The translations under genes and the position numbers were made by a program. From QHXW01 sp963768075 (GTDB lineage: Bacteria > Acidobacteriota > Terriglobia > Bryobacterales > Bryobacteraceae): DNA of 64,000 bases. The DNA lies in the NCBI GenBank assembly GCA_963768075.1, contig CAVYHD010000001.1, positions 124,001-188,000 of the forward strand, read 5' to 3'. The number at the start of each line of letters is the position of its first letter. Within the stretch, counting starts at the first letter, position 1. The notes under the pieces were generated by a model, which saw nothing but the letters and a program-made list of their open reading frames with translations, was not told the origin of the DNA and searched no databases. This document shows positions 7,954-15,938 of the stretch, in pieces.

Positions 7954-9746
7954 CCGTCGCCGTCTGTGCCGAATGGCAAGTGGATGCGCAGGACGCGCTC
8001 GCGCCTCTGCTCCTCTTCGAGATGCCTCACCCTGGCGTGCAGCAGATCCTCCAGGGAAATAATTCCCGCCAGCCGGTGCGACAATTCACTCTCCACCACC
8101 GGAAATCTCGTCAACCCCGTCTCGGCCATCCGATTCACCACCACGCGTAAAGGTTCGTCCGGATACGCCACAGCCGTTTCCTTGCGGATGATGCTTGCCA
8201 GCGAGCTCTCTCCGGTTTGCTGCACCAACGTCTGCAGGGCTTCGCGCGTTACGACTCCCGCCAGACTTCCGTCCGCGCCCACCACCGGATAGAGCCGCTG
8301 CCCTTTCCGGCTCGTGCGCAGGGAATGCGGCAGGTCCTTTCGCGAAAGGTTGGGTGAGAGTACCGCAATATTGCTTCGCATCACATCACGCACGAAGAGA
8401 ATCTCGAGAGGGTCAACGGCGTACTCGCGGCTCAAGTGATAGCCACGGCGCGCTACCTTTTCCGTCAGGATGGAGCGCTTCAGCGTCAACGACGTGAAGA
8501 AATGCGCGATTACCGCCGCCACCAGCAGCGGCAAAATCACATTAACATCGTGCGTCAGTTCCAGGGCAAACACGATTCCGGTAAAGGGAGAGCGCATCGT
8601 ACCGCCCAGAATGGCGCCCATGCTAATCAGCGGCCAGAACCCGGCGCCTTCGTTCGGAAGTACCATCGCCTCCAGGCCGCCCAGCGCGCCGCCCATCATC
8701 AGCAGCGGCGCCAGCACCCCGCCCGAAGTCCCGGACCCCAGTGAGAACGCCCAGATGAACGACTTCACCAGGAGGATGCCCCAGATGACGGTGTACGGCA
8801 CGCTCCCCTGGAGCAAGGCGCGGATCGTGTCGTAACCCACGCCCAGCGCCTGCGGAAACACCATCCCGCCAAGACCCACCGCGAGTCCGCCAATAGCCGG
8901 CCACCACATCCAGTGGATGTGCACGTGATGCTGGAACAGGTCTTCCGCCGCGTAAACCGCCAGCGTCAATACTGCCGATAGCCCGCCCGCGAGCAATCCG
9001 CAAAGCACGCAGCCCGCCAGTCCTTCCGGACCGATGAACACGCTGTGCGCGGGCGTTGGAAACAGAGGCCCGAGCCCGATGATGTAGCGCCGCACCGCGC
9101 ACGCGGTCGCACTGGCCAGCGCCACCGGCACCAGGCTGCGCGGTTTCCATTCGAATAGCAGCAGCTCCACCGCCAATAAGACCGCCGCCAAAGGCGAAGC
9201 GAACGTCGCCGACATGCCGCCCGCCGCGCCGGCCACCAGCAGGGTCTTGCGTTCGGCGCTGGTCAGGTGGAAGAACTGGGCGATCATCGAGCCAATTGCG
9301 CCGCCGGTCATGATGATCGGCCCCTCGGCGCCGAACGGCCCCCCCGATCCGATTGATATCGCCGAAGAGATCGGTTTCAAAATGGCTAGCCGCGGCTCTA
9401 TGCGGCTCCCGTTGATCAGGATCGATTCGATGGCTTCCGGAATTCCATGCCCCCGAATGCGCTCCGAGCCGTACCGCGCCATGAAACCAATCACAATAGC
9501 TCCCGCCACCGGCACCAGAACTTCGAGCCAGCCCAGATGATTTCCCGCGGGCGACACCAGCTCTGCCGACCAGCGCTGGTAGAAGAACAGGTTCGTGAAT
9601 ATCCCGATGAGCTTGAGCAAGCCCAGTGCTACATATGCACTCACCGCGCCGATCATTACCGCCAGAAGCGTGATCCAGATTGTCCGCGGAGTAACAGTGA
9701 AGTCGCCCAGCTTACTGGAAACGCGGTTCTTCTTAGTTGCCGTCAT
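7896..9746 (-). CDS. ClC-type chloride channel/antiporter with tandem CBS domains
   Basis: A 616-residue membrane protein. The ClC core has the anion-pathway motif GSGGPFGAEGPIIMTGG, with the gating Glu of the GxEGP motif, and the second selectivity motif GSGTSGGVLAPLLMMGGALG. The segment PLAAVLLAVELLLFEW aligns with the region holding the internal proton Glu of E. coli ClcA; that position appears to be Leu here, which would favour a channel or altered coupling (inference from manual alignment). Two CBS domains occupy about residues 445-590 (DVMRSNIAVLSPNLSRKDLP, EPLRVVVNRMAETGLTRFPVV) and may sense adenine nucleotides. The ATG lies inside the end of the upstream MarR gene, so the pair is translationally coupled. 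Confidence 0.93.
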   Translation of the reverse strand: MTATKKNRVSSKLGDFTVTPRTIWITLLAVMIGAVSAYVALGLLKLIGIFTNLFFYQRWSAELVSPAGNHLGWLEVLVPVAGAIVIGFMARYGSERIRGHGIPEAIESILINGSRIEPRLAILKPISSAISIGSGGPFGAEGPIIMTGGAIGSMIAQFFHLTSAERKTLLVAGAAGGMSATFASPLAAVLLAVELLLFEWKPRSLVPVALASATACAVRRYIIGLGPLFPTPAHSVFIGPEGLAGCVLCGLLAGGLSAVLTLAVYAAEDLFQHHVHIHWMWWPAIGGLAVGLGGMVFPQALGVGYDTIRALLQGSVPYTVIWGILLVKSFIWAFSLGSGTSGGVLAPLLMMGGALGGLEAMVLPNEGAGFWPLISMGAILGGTMRSPFTGIVFALELTHDVNVILPLLVAAVIAHFFTSLTLKRSILTEKVARRGYHLSREYAVDPLEILFVRDVMRSNIAVLSPNLSRKDLPHSLRTSRKGQRLYPVVGADGSLAGVVTREALQTLVQQTGESSLASIIRKETAVAYPDEPLRVVVNRMAETGLTRFPVVESELSHRLAGIISLEDLLHARVRHLEEEQRRERVLRIHLPFGTDGDGQTSSISSGPAGGASVTGE

Positions 9747-10170
9747 GGTTGCTCCGAACTACGGCTTCGAGCGCTTTCACCAGCGCGGGTCCATTTGTGC
9801 GCAGCTCCGCCAGGTGGTACGCGGTGAGTTTTTCCAACTCCGATTCGCCGCGCGGCGTCAGATGAATCAGCACCTGCCGCCGGTCCAACGGCCCACGCGA
9901 ACGCGCAACCAGGCCGCGCTCCACCAGCCGGTCCACTAATTCGACAGCACTGTGATGTTGGATTTGAAGCCGCTCGGCGAGAATTCCGATGCTCGGCGGC
10001 TCTCCCGGCCTGCCGAAACCGCGGATTGCGAGCAGCAGCTGATGTTGCTGCGGCTCTACTCCCGCCGCCCGCGCCGCCGCTTCGCTGAAGTGTAGAAATT
10101 TTCGGATCTGGTAGCGGAACTCCGCCAAAGCCCCATAGTCAGATTCTGTAATCGATTCTATTATAGTCAC
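9733..10170 (-). CDS. MarR-family transcriptional regulator
   Basis: A 145-residue winged-helix protein. A helical dimer part (YQIRKFLHFSEAAARAAG) precedes the winged helix: GILAERLQIQHHSAVELVDRLVERGLVARSRGPLDRRQVLIHLTPRGESEL is the classical MarR recognition helix plus wing. The GTG start at 10170 is the only reasonable start. The stop overlaps the ClC start (14 bp shared), so it almost certainly regulates or is co-expressed with that transporter. A perfect 15-bp palindrome lies 13-27 bases upstream of the start and may be its own operator. MarR proteins usually repress and are released by small ligands such as phenolic acids. Confidence 0.9.
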   Translation of the reverse strand: MTIIESITESDYGALAEFRYQIRKFLHFSEAAARAAGVEPQQHQLLLAIRGFGRPGEPPSIGILAERLQIQHHSAVELVDRLVERGLVARSRGPLDRRQVLIHLTPRGESELEKLTAYHLAELRTNGPALVKALEAVVRSNHDGN

Positions 10171-10182
10171 TTATTCGCATTA

Positions 10183-10197
10183 TATCGTATAACGATA
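10183..10197. promoter_or_regulatory. Palindrome TATCGT-ATA-ACGATA, candidate MarR operator
   Basis: A perfect 6-3-6 inverted repeat in an AT-rich 30-bp gap between the marR-like gene (start 10170) and the divergent small frame starting at 10203. Symmetric sites of this length next to the regulator gene are typical of MarR autoregulation. The position so close to the start codon would block transcription initiation or leaderless translation. No clear -35/-10 pair is visible. Inferred from symmetry and position only. Confidence 0.45.
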
Positions 10198-10202
10198 GTA
10201 TC

Positions 10203-10412
10203 GTGACTGGCTTTCGATACACTTGGCGGCGCGTCGAAATCAAGACGCCGGTATGTCTCCACACCGGCCCGGGAAACGAATTGGCCTGCGACGGATCTGT
10301 GGTTCTCCGCGCCGAGGAGGCCAATTTCCATGAAGACACCGGCCAGATAGAAGCCAGCGGCAACGGGAAGGTCACTCGCGAAAGATCCGCCGACGCTCGT
10401 CCCGGTCGATAA
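10203..10412 (+). CDS. Small protein resembling an LptA/OstA-like beta segment
   Basis: About 69 residues from a GTG at 10203. The sequence VCLHTGPGNELACDGSVVLRAEEANFHEDTGQIEASGNGKVTRE has the alternating pattern and phrase (xADEAxxxxxTGxIEAxGxVxV) of the LptA/LptC/OstA periplasmic beta-jellyroll repeat. It lacks a signal peptide and is far shorter than LptA, so it is either a truncated remnant or a one-repeat protein. It is divergent from marR across the palindrome. Real coding status is uncertain. Confidence 0.4.
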   Translation: MTGFRYTWRRVEIKTPVCLHTGPGNELACDGSVVLRAEEANFHEDTGQIEASGNGKVTRERSADARPGR

Positions 10413-10457
10413 GCCGGTTGCGGTCAGCGCGAGGTGCTGGCGTAGAGATTCCGCCTT

Positions 10458-11589
10458 TCAGTGCGCCTGCGGCTCCGCTTCCGCCATCGTGACTCGCTGG
10501 ATGGTTGCCAGCAATTCTTCCACGCGCATCGGTTTCGATATGTAGCCATCCATCCCTGCTTCGAGACAGCGGCGATCATACCCGTTGAGCGCATGCGCCG
10601 TCAGCGCGATAATAGGCACGCGCCGCGCGCCGGGCTCTTCGGCCGCCCGGATGGCCGCAGTGCATTCGAAGCCATTCAAATGCGGCATCTGGATATCCAT
10701 CAGGACCAGATCGAAAGTCTGTTTGTGCCAGGCGGCCAATGCTTCTCGTCCGTCGCTGGCTACGGTCACTTCGTGGCCCACCTTTTCAAGCAACCTGGCG
10801 GCGATCTTTTGATTGATTAGGTTGTCCTCGGCGACAAGAATGCGCAGCGGCGCGGTTCCTGACGGAACCGATGGTGCAGCCGCTCTCTCGGGTTGTGGGG
10901 CGGCCGCGTGGCTCGCCGGTTGCATGGGGATGATGAAATGAAACGCGCTGCCTTTCCCCAATTCGCTTTCCACCCAGATGTTCCCGCCCATCAGTTCAAT
11001 CAAGCGTGCGCAGATGGTCAGCCCCAAGCCCGTTCCGCCATATTGGCGCGTCGTGGATCCATCCGCCTGGCGGAAGGCCTCGAAGATCACCCCTAGTTTT
11101 TCCTCCCGAATTCCCACTCCGGTGTCCGCAACAGCGAAATGTATCTGGACGGGGGCCCGGTCTGCACCTTCAAAAAGACGGGCGCTGACCGTGATGCTAC
11201 CCGTGCTGGTGAATTTGATGGCATTATTGACCAGATTCAACAGCACCTGACGGATGCGCGCCGGATTCCCGTGTAGGCGGTCCGGAACTTCCGGAGCAAC
11301 GAGCATCATCAATTCCAGGCCCTTTTGTTGCACCGGCACCGACAGAGTGGCCACGGCATCCATGACGCACTCCCGCACGGTGAAGTCCACCGGGTCAAGT
11401 TCCATTCGTCCGGCCTCAATCTTGGAGAAGTCCAGGATGTCGTTCAGCAGCGCCAGCAGCGACTCCGCGGATCTCATGGCGTCGGACACGTAGCCCCGTT
11501 GTTCGGCGGACAGATCCGTAGCCAGCGCGAGCCCGGCCATCCCCAGAATTCCGTTCATCGGCGTGCGGATTTCGTGGCTCATGTTGGCT
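10458..11589 (-). pseudogene. Hybrid sensor histidine kinase, 3' part (HisKA, HATPase, receiver), cut off by IS110 insertion
   Basis: This segment begins at the H-box itself, MSHEIRTPMNGILGMAG, with the phosphoacceptor His. A full HATPase domain follows: N-box LLNLVNNAIKFT, G1 VADTGVGI, F-box IFEAFRQADGSTTRQYGGTG, and GLGL. After an Ala/Pro linker comes a receiver domain with RILVAEDN, the phosphoacceptor Asp in DLVLMDIQMP, ALTAHA and the YISKP Lys. The sensor and membrane part lie at 13226-14685. Bases 11587-11589 (GCT) are the insertion core, and removing the element rejoins the halves in frame as FLANMSHE. The ATG at 11582 has no close ribosome site, so this part is probably not expressed as a working kinase. 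Confidence 0.9.
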
Positions 11590-11605
11590 GCCCTGTGACT
11601 TCCTC

Positions 11606-12991
11606 CTAGGTTGTTGTCGGCATCAGTTGATAGCCAAGTTCTTTCGCCCGGGCAGCCAGGCCTTTGATGTGTTGCTGCCGGTATCGTTTTTCGAAGGCCT
11701 CTGCCCCTTCATCGACGTACGGCTGGCCCCACCGCAGCAGGCGGTAAATCAAGGTAGCCAATTTCCTGGCAGTAGCGAATACTGCCACGTCTCCCGCGAT
11801 CCGCCGCGCAAGCCTTCGATAGTAGGCTCCTAAGGCCGTTGGGCTGCGACGCAGCGCGAGCGCCGCCATGCGGAGCGCGGCGGCCACACGTGTGCTGGCA
11901 CTGTTCCGCTTCTTGCGTTTTAGTGGCTTACCCCCACTTTTCGGCACACGCGGGGCCAGTGTGGCATGGGACACGAACTGCTTCTCGGTGGGAAAGCGGC
12001 TCAAGTCTGGCCCGTATTCACTCAGTACCACTTCGACGGTTTCCACCCCGATCGCATCGATTTGCGTTACGTCTACGCCGCTCATTCGGTACAAGGCTTG
12101 ACGCATCGGTTCTTGTCCCCGCTTCTTGATCGCCTTGGCTTTCTCCAGATTCTTCACCGGCGGCACCACTCCCCCCGGGGACTCTTCTATCTCCATGGTG
12201 GCCAGCTTCTGTAGGATCTCCTGCTCATAGGCCGTAATCCGCTCTCCGATGGCGTCGTACATCTGCAAACTCTGTCGCAAGCTAAACAAGTGATCTTCTC
12301 GCCAGTGCCCGCTCAACTGCTCGGCAATCTCCTCTTTGCTTTGGCGACAGCGTCGGTCCCGGAATTGCGCCAGTTTCTGGGCATCCCGCTCTCCCGCGGC
12401 GATGGCGCGCACCATCGCCATCCCCGTTACCCCATCCAGATGCGACACAGCTCGATGCACTCGCACATTCATCTGGTCCAGGCTCTTCTGCATCCGTCGC
12501 ACCCAATCCGCGGATTCCGCAACCAGAATCGCTTTGTCGCGTACCAGCGTCCGTAGCATGCACACTTGTTCCTGCGGCCGAAATGACCCATTCAGCAGCC
12601 CGCAACTGTGCAGCCGTTGAATCCACTCACCGTCGCTCGGATCCGTCTTCTTGTTCCGTCCCGGCACGCGCGCTAGTTGCCGCGTGTCTACCAGCAGCAC
12701 CTCGAAGTCTTTCTCCAATACCTCATGCGGCGCGATCCAGTAGACGCCGGTACTTTCCATCGCCACCGATTCTATTTTTCGCTCCTTAAGCCACTCCGCC
12801 ATCCGCACCAATTCTGCTGTTGTTGCCCCGAAATCCGCGACTTCTCGACCGCTTCCCTCCAACCCCGGCGCGCACACCCAGTGCCGCTCACTGCCGATAT
12901 CAATTCCCGCTACCTGAGCGCGTACTATGGGCAGCCCGGCAATAGGCCTCGTACTGCCGGGGCGATCCCCACTCTTCCGCTTGTTCCGCAT
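11606..12991 (-). CDS. IS110-family transposase (DEDD recombinase)
   Basis: A 461-residue transposase. The N-terminal RuvC-like DEDD domain shows the four acidic residues: first Asp in VAGIDIGSERHWV, Glu in VAMESTGVYW, and two Asp in KKTDPSDGEW. A coiled linker follows, then the Transposase_20 domain (SGVDVTQIDAIGVETVEVVLSEYG, FVSHATLAPRVPKSGGKPLKRKKRN). That domain should carry the catalytic Ser, probably in the FVSH or neighbouring segment. The C-terminus is slightly longer than in many members. No frameshift or internal stop is seen, so it looks functional. IS110 enzymes use an RNA guide to pair donor and target DNA; the probable guide precedes this gene. Confidence 0.95.
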   Translation of the reverse strand: MRNKRKSGDRPGSTRPIAGLPIVRAQVAGIDIGSERHWVCAPGLEGSGREVADFGATTAELVRMAEWLKERKIESVAMESTGVYWIAPHEVLEKDFEVLLVDTRQLARVPGRNKKTDPSDGEWIQRLHSCGLLNGSFRPQEQVCMLRTLVRDKAILVAESADWVRRMQKSLDQMNVRVHRAVSHLDGVTGMAMVRAIAAGERDAQKLAQFRDRRCRQSKEEIAEQLSGHWREDHLFSLRQSLQMYDAIGERITAYEQEILQKLATMEIEESPGGVVPPVKNLEKAKAIKKRGQEPMRQALYRMSGVDVTQIDAIGVETVEVVLSEYGPDLSRFPTEKQFVSHATLAPRVPKSGGKPLKRKKRNSASTRVAAALRMAALALRRSPTALGAYYRRLARRIAGDVAVFATARKLATLIYRLLRWGQPYVDEGAEAFEKRYRQQHIKGLAARAKELGYQLMPTTT

Positions 12992-13194
12992 CCTCGATCC
13001 ACCTTTCCGAACACAACTGCCCAGGTTGGCGATACGCGGATTCTGCCCTAGGGGAGTGCTACAGGAGCCTCACCAATGTTCAATTGCCTTCCTGGAGCCA
13101 TGCTAGAAAAGGGGCATACGCACCAATGTCAAAAGGGCTTTAGCTGCAGTCGCGTTCCTTCGCAGCATAACGCGCGGATGACAGCAAGTCACAG
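12992..13194 (-). ncRNA. Candidate IS110 bridge RNA
   Basis: Non-coding stretch between the element end and the transposase start, read on the minus strand. Features in RNA order: a perfect 6-bp stem CGCGTT/AACGCG with a 12-nt loop (13151-13174); then TTTCTAGC (13109-13102), identical to the sense strand at the insertion site, in a loop flanked by CCTT and AAGG arms and followed by TGGCT, complementary to AGCCA across the target core; then AGGGCAG (13049-13043), identical to the element end plus core at 11594-11588. A 9-nt direct repeat (ACATTGGTG, 13129-13121 and 13079-13071) flanks the first loop. This is the 5' stem, target loop, donor loop order described for IS621-type bridge RNAs. RNA ends are inferred; guides found by eye. 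Confidence 0.65.
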
Positions 13195-13224
13195 GTTATT
13201 CAATCCGGGGCCGCCCGGTGGCAA
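13195..13224 (-). promoter_or_regulatory. Possible bridge-RNA promoter at the element end
   Basis: On the minus strand TTGCCA (13224-13219) is followed after 18 bp by AATAAC (13200-13195), five and four matches to the sigma-70 consensus. The spacer holds a CCGGG/CCCGG stem (13205-13218). Position at the outer tip of the non-coding end fits transcription of the guide RNA towards the transposase. Weak by consensus alone. Confidence 0.3.
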
Positions 13225-13225
13225 A

Positions 13226-14685
13226 GCTAGAAACTGACTCTTCAGCTCGGTGGCTTCCTTGGCGGAAGTTAGCGCGGTTGCCAGCTCCTGGTTATTGAGT
13301 AGCAGCTGCTTGGTTTGTGTGGTCACGCGCCGCCGCAACAGCAGCACCCAGGCCAGTGCCCCGAGGATCGCCAGTGCCAGGAAGATCAACAGCCGGAGAG
13401 TTCGCGCCATCGTCCACCAGGAAGGACGCCACAACACTTTGAGATCGTTGCCCGACCGCAACAGGAGCCGGAAAGACCCCGGCTCCGTCATCCACTCGCC
13501 AGCTTCAATCAGACAGAGGCCGGTTACCCTCACCCGGCTTCCCTCTTGGAGCGCCGGTAGATCCATGGCGGCCAACTTGTCGATTTCGACGCTGAAGATG
13601 TGACTGCCCGATTTCATTCCGAGCTGCTGCCCCTGGTCCGTTGTGGTCCGGCTGACTAGATCCCCTTCGATCTCCACAAGATCGCTATCATGATCGCCGC
13701 GCACCGCCTGCTGTGCGGTTATCTGGAAGGGACGCGGCGCAGGCCCGGACCCCAAACGCATGACCGTCGCGTCCCTGAGAATAGGATTGTACGCTCCGAG
13801 CTCGGGAAAGCCGGTTGCCTCCACCAGGTCGCCAGGCGTCAGCGCAAAAGGCTGATGCGTCTGCACCATCAAGCCTTGTTCTCCATCCCGTATGTATACT
13901 TCCCTCGCCCGCCAGTAGATCACCACGCCGCGAACCCGCGCTCTCTCGCTGACTGACTTGCCCCGCGAGAATCGCAGCAGGCTGGATGCGCGCTCGAGCG
14001 GCGGCTCCGACCGCTCATGCTTCCGTTCCCGGATGATCACGTCATTCAAGCTTTGAACATGGATGATGATACCCGTCAATTGCCCGCGCCGGGTAAATGT
14101 CGATCCGCAGGCGCCCCGCAGAGTTACCCGGGCATTTACCAAACGCTCCAGATCAGTCGGAGGGACGTCTACCACGGTCGCTCGCATGTGTGCGGCCCCG
14201 AGCCCCCCTAAGTATAAGTTGAGCCTATGCTTATCAAGGACCGCTGAGCGAATGGTACCTTGCACCTCCACAAACTCGCTGTCGAGCGTTCCTGAAATCA
14301 GGCTCTCGTAGGTCAACTTGCGCGGCTGCGGTAGCTGACCCGGTCCCAGAACCCGGATGTGTGCCTTCTGTACCACAGGTGCGAACTCGCCAGGGCCACT
14401 AACTCCTGTCACTTCAACCAATTGTCCCTGTAGCAGATCGAGCCGGCCCTCCGCCGCCACATACGCTCCGCCGGTTTCGTCATGCACGAAAAGGTCGTTC
14501 CATCCCGGGTCGTAGTGGGTAATTACCGCGCGAAGGCGGACTGGAATCGCTCGACTGGCTTCCTCCGGGGATAGGGCCCGAATCTGCGCCGTTCGCGTAA
14601 GAACCGCAGGAGGTGCGGCGACCGCGATGGCTATCGAGAGCGCCACCAACAGGGTGCCCGGGATGCGCACAACGACGGCAGGCAA
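13226..14685 (-). pseudogene. Hybrid sensor histidine kinase, 5' part (sensor and membrane segment), truncated by IS110
   Basis: N-terminal hydrophobic leader (TLLVALSIAIAVAAP), then about 380 residues of extracytoplasmic sensor. The sensor is built of repeated OB-like units: phrases such as VRLRAVITHYDPGWNDLFVHDETGGAYV, ARVRGVVIYWRAREVYIRDGEQGLMV and GDLVEATGFPE recur. One membrane helix (LRLLIFLALAILGALAWVLLL) and a signalling helix follow, ending ATELKSQFLA. At that point the IS110 element begins and translation runs into it for 11 residues before stopping. The 3' part at 10458-11589 supplies the kinase and receiver. The start is uncertain: a TTG at 14685 or a GTG at 14670. It lies 57 bp after the pseudopilin-like gene and may have been read with the pilus cluster. 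Confidence 0.85.
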
Positions 14686-14741
14686 GACGATCGGTCCTCT
14701 TCTGGGTTGATCGGTCGAAAACGAGAAAACTTCAGGTGTGT

Positions 14742-15938
14742 CTATTGGGATGGGGGGAGAGGTCCGGCCTGCGGGTTACCGGCTCCAGACTGAGGCCCAA
14801 AAGAGGATTGGCCGCCGAACCCTGATGTATTTGTAGATTGTTGACCTGTTTGCTGTTGCGAGAGCCGCGGATCACCGGATCCCATTTGTCCGGCAGATTG
14901 GCCGCCCCCGGTCCGGTCCTTAGCGAAGTCGTAGATGAATTCCCACTCGTTGTACTTCTGGTGTTCGTTGTACACCTTGATGGAGTGTTTCTCAATCTTG
15001 CTGGCGACTCCGGCGATGCTGCCGGCGGCGATCGCGGTGCCACCCATCGCATTCCCCTGGGCGGTGGACTGAGCTCGCGGGCTCGTCAGCAAATTGCGCA
15101 GCAGATCGGCCGCCTGGTTCGAACCGGCCTGATTGGGATCGGTGCCGGGCTGACCGAAGGGGTTGGGGCCCCCGGTGGGGGGCTGTGGCGCGCCCGATTG
15201 GTTCGGGTTCCCTGATCCCAGACCAGCCTGTGTGGACCCGGTGTTAAACGGAGACCCGGGAATACCCGGAAACGCTGAAACCCCGGCCGTACCACTGGGC
15301 GTCGCCTGGCCTGGGTTTTGAGTGGGGGGCGACGGAGGGGGATACTGCCCCGCGACGGGCTGGCCGGCGATTGGAAGCGCCGCTCCAGTTCCCGGATCGA
15401 CTGGCGGCGGACCATTGCCGGGCTGCCCACCGGCAACCGGCATTCCGTTGGAATCGGTACCTGGCTGCGGCTGGCCACCGTCGCTGGGCCGGCGCCGGGG
15501 TAGGTCACTGGAAGGCTGGTCCGCGCCGGTGGAGCCGATGGCGGGTCCTTCCGTGATGAAAGTATTGAGGTTTTCGTCCTTCTTGTCCTTGTCGCCTTTG
15601 GGCTTATTCGTCAGGGAATCTGTCAAGATACCGCCGGGGCCGATGTGAATCAGCCGCCATTCGTCTTTTCCCGTCAAAGGGTCGGCATAGCGGCGGCGGA
15701 GAAAGCGGACGTTATTGGTATTCTCGAGCGCCTCGATCGATGGCGGATAAGTCTTTGATTTTCTGAAGTATAGCTGAATTGCACGCTTGTACTGTTCCCC
15801 GCGCTCGATTAGCAGTTCCTCGCGGTTGCGCTGGGCTTCAAAGGCCACGCGCGGCATCTCCATATACAGGAGCAGCGCTATGGTAGCCGCCATGGCGAAA
15901 ACCAGGAGAAGAGCGAAGCCGGACTCGCGGCTTTTCAT
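14742..15938 (-). CDS. Type II secretion/type IV pilus pseudopilin-like protein with long Pro/Gly/Gln-rich region
   Basis: A 398-residue protein with a prepilin-like N-terminus, MKSRESGFALLLVFAMAATIALLLYMEM, which has a short basic leader, Gly-Phe and a hydrophobic helix. A pseudopilin head follows (RGEQYKRAIQLYFRKSKTYPPSIEALENTNNVRFLRRRYADPLTGKDEW), close to GspG-type heads. From about residue 120 to 300 the chain is low-complexity P/G/Q/N, with a short structured C-terminal patch (KIEKHSIKVYNEHQKYNEWEFIYDF) and another Q/G/S-rich tail. The disordered insert is unusual. The ATG overlaps the stop of the pilP-like gene (ATGA). It is presumably a minor or accessory pilin. Confidence 0.75.
   Translation of the reverse strand: MKSRESGFALLLVFAMAATIALLLYMEMPRVAFEAQRNREELLIERGEQYKRAIQLYFRKSKTYPPSIEALENTNNVRFLRRRYADPLTGKDEWRLIHIGPGGILTDSLTNKPKGDKDKKDENLNTFITEGPAIGSTGADQPSSDLPRRRPSDGGQPQPGTDSNGMPVAGGQPGNGPPPVDPGTGAALPIAGQPVAGQYPPPSPPTQNPGQATPSGTAGVSAFPGIPGSPFNTGSTQAGLGSGNPNQSGAPQPPTGGPNPFGQPGTDPNQAGSNQAADLLRNLLTSPRAQSTAQGNAMGGTAIAAGSIAGVASKIEKHSIKVYNEHQKYNEWEFIYDFAKDRTGGGQSAGQMGSGDPRLSQQQTGQQSTNTSGFGGQSSFGPQSGAGNPQAGPLPPSQ

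Larger units (their letters stand above)
11590..13225 (-). mobile_element. IS110-family insertion element inside the histidine kinase gene
   Basis: Boundaries are deduced from the interrupted gene. The plus strand reads ...GTTG-GCT at 11587-11589 and GCT-AGAAAC from 13226, so GCT is present at both ends and the target was GTTGGCTAGAAAC. The element is therefore about 1636 bp, with no long target duplication, as is usual for IS110, which exchanges at a 2-3 bp core containing CT. It has a 9-bp subterminal inverted repeat: CTGTGACTT at 11593-11601 and AAGTCACAG at 13186-13194. The transposase fills 11606-12991. The end before the transposase start is long (234 nt) and the other very short (16 nt), the arrangement of the IS110 subgroup, in which a bridge RNA is encoded upstream of the transposase. 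Confidence 0.88.

Noticed and set aside
10413..10457. Terminator between the small frame at 10203 and the kinase half
   Set aside because: No stem followed by a T run is visible in this short gap.
11569..11582. The 3' kinase half as an independent soluble kinase starting at MSHE
   Set aside because: It begins inside the H-box, lacks the dimerisation helix before His, and the nearest AGGAGG is 19 bases away inside the element.
13071..13129. Two 9-bp CACCAATGT repeats as a CRISPR-like or satellite array
   Set aside because: Only two copies, inside the non-coding end of the IS element; better explained as part of the bridge-RNA fold.
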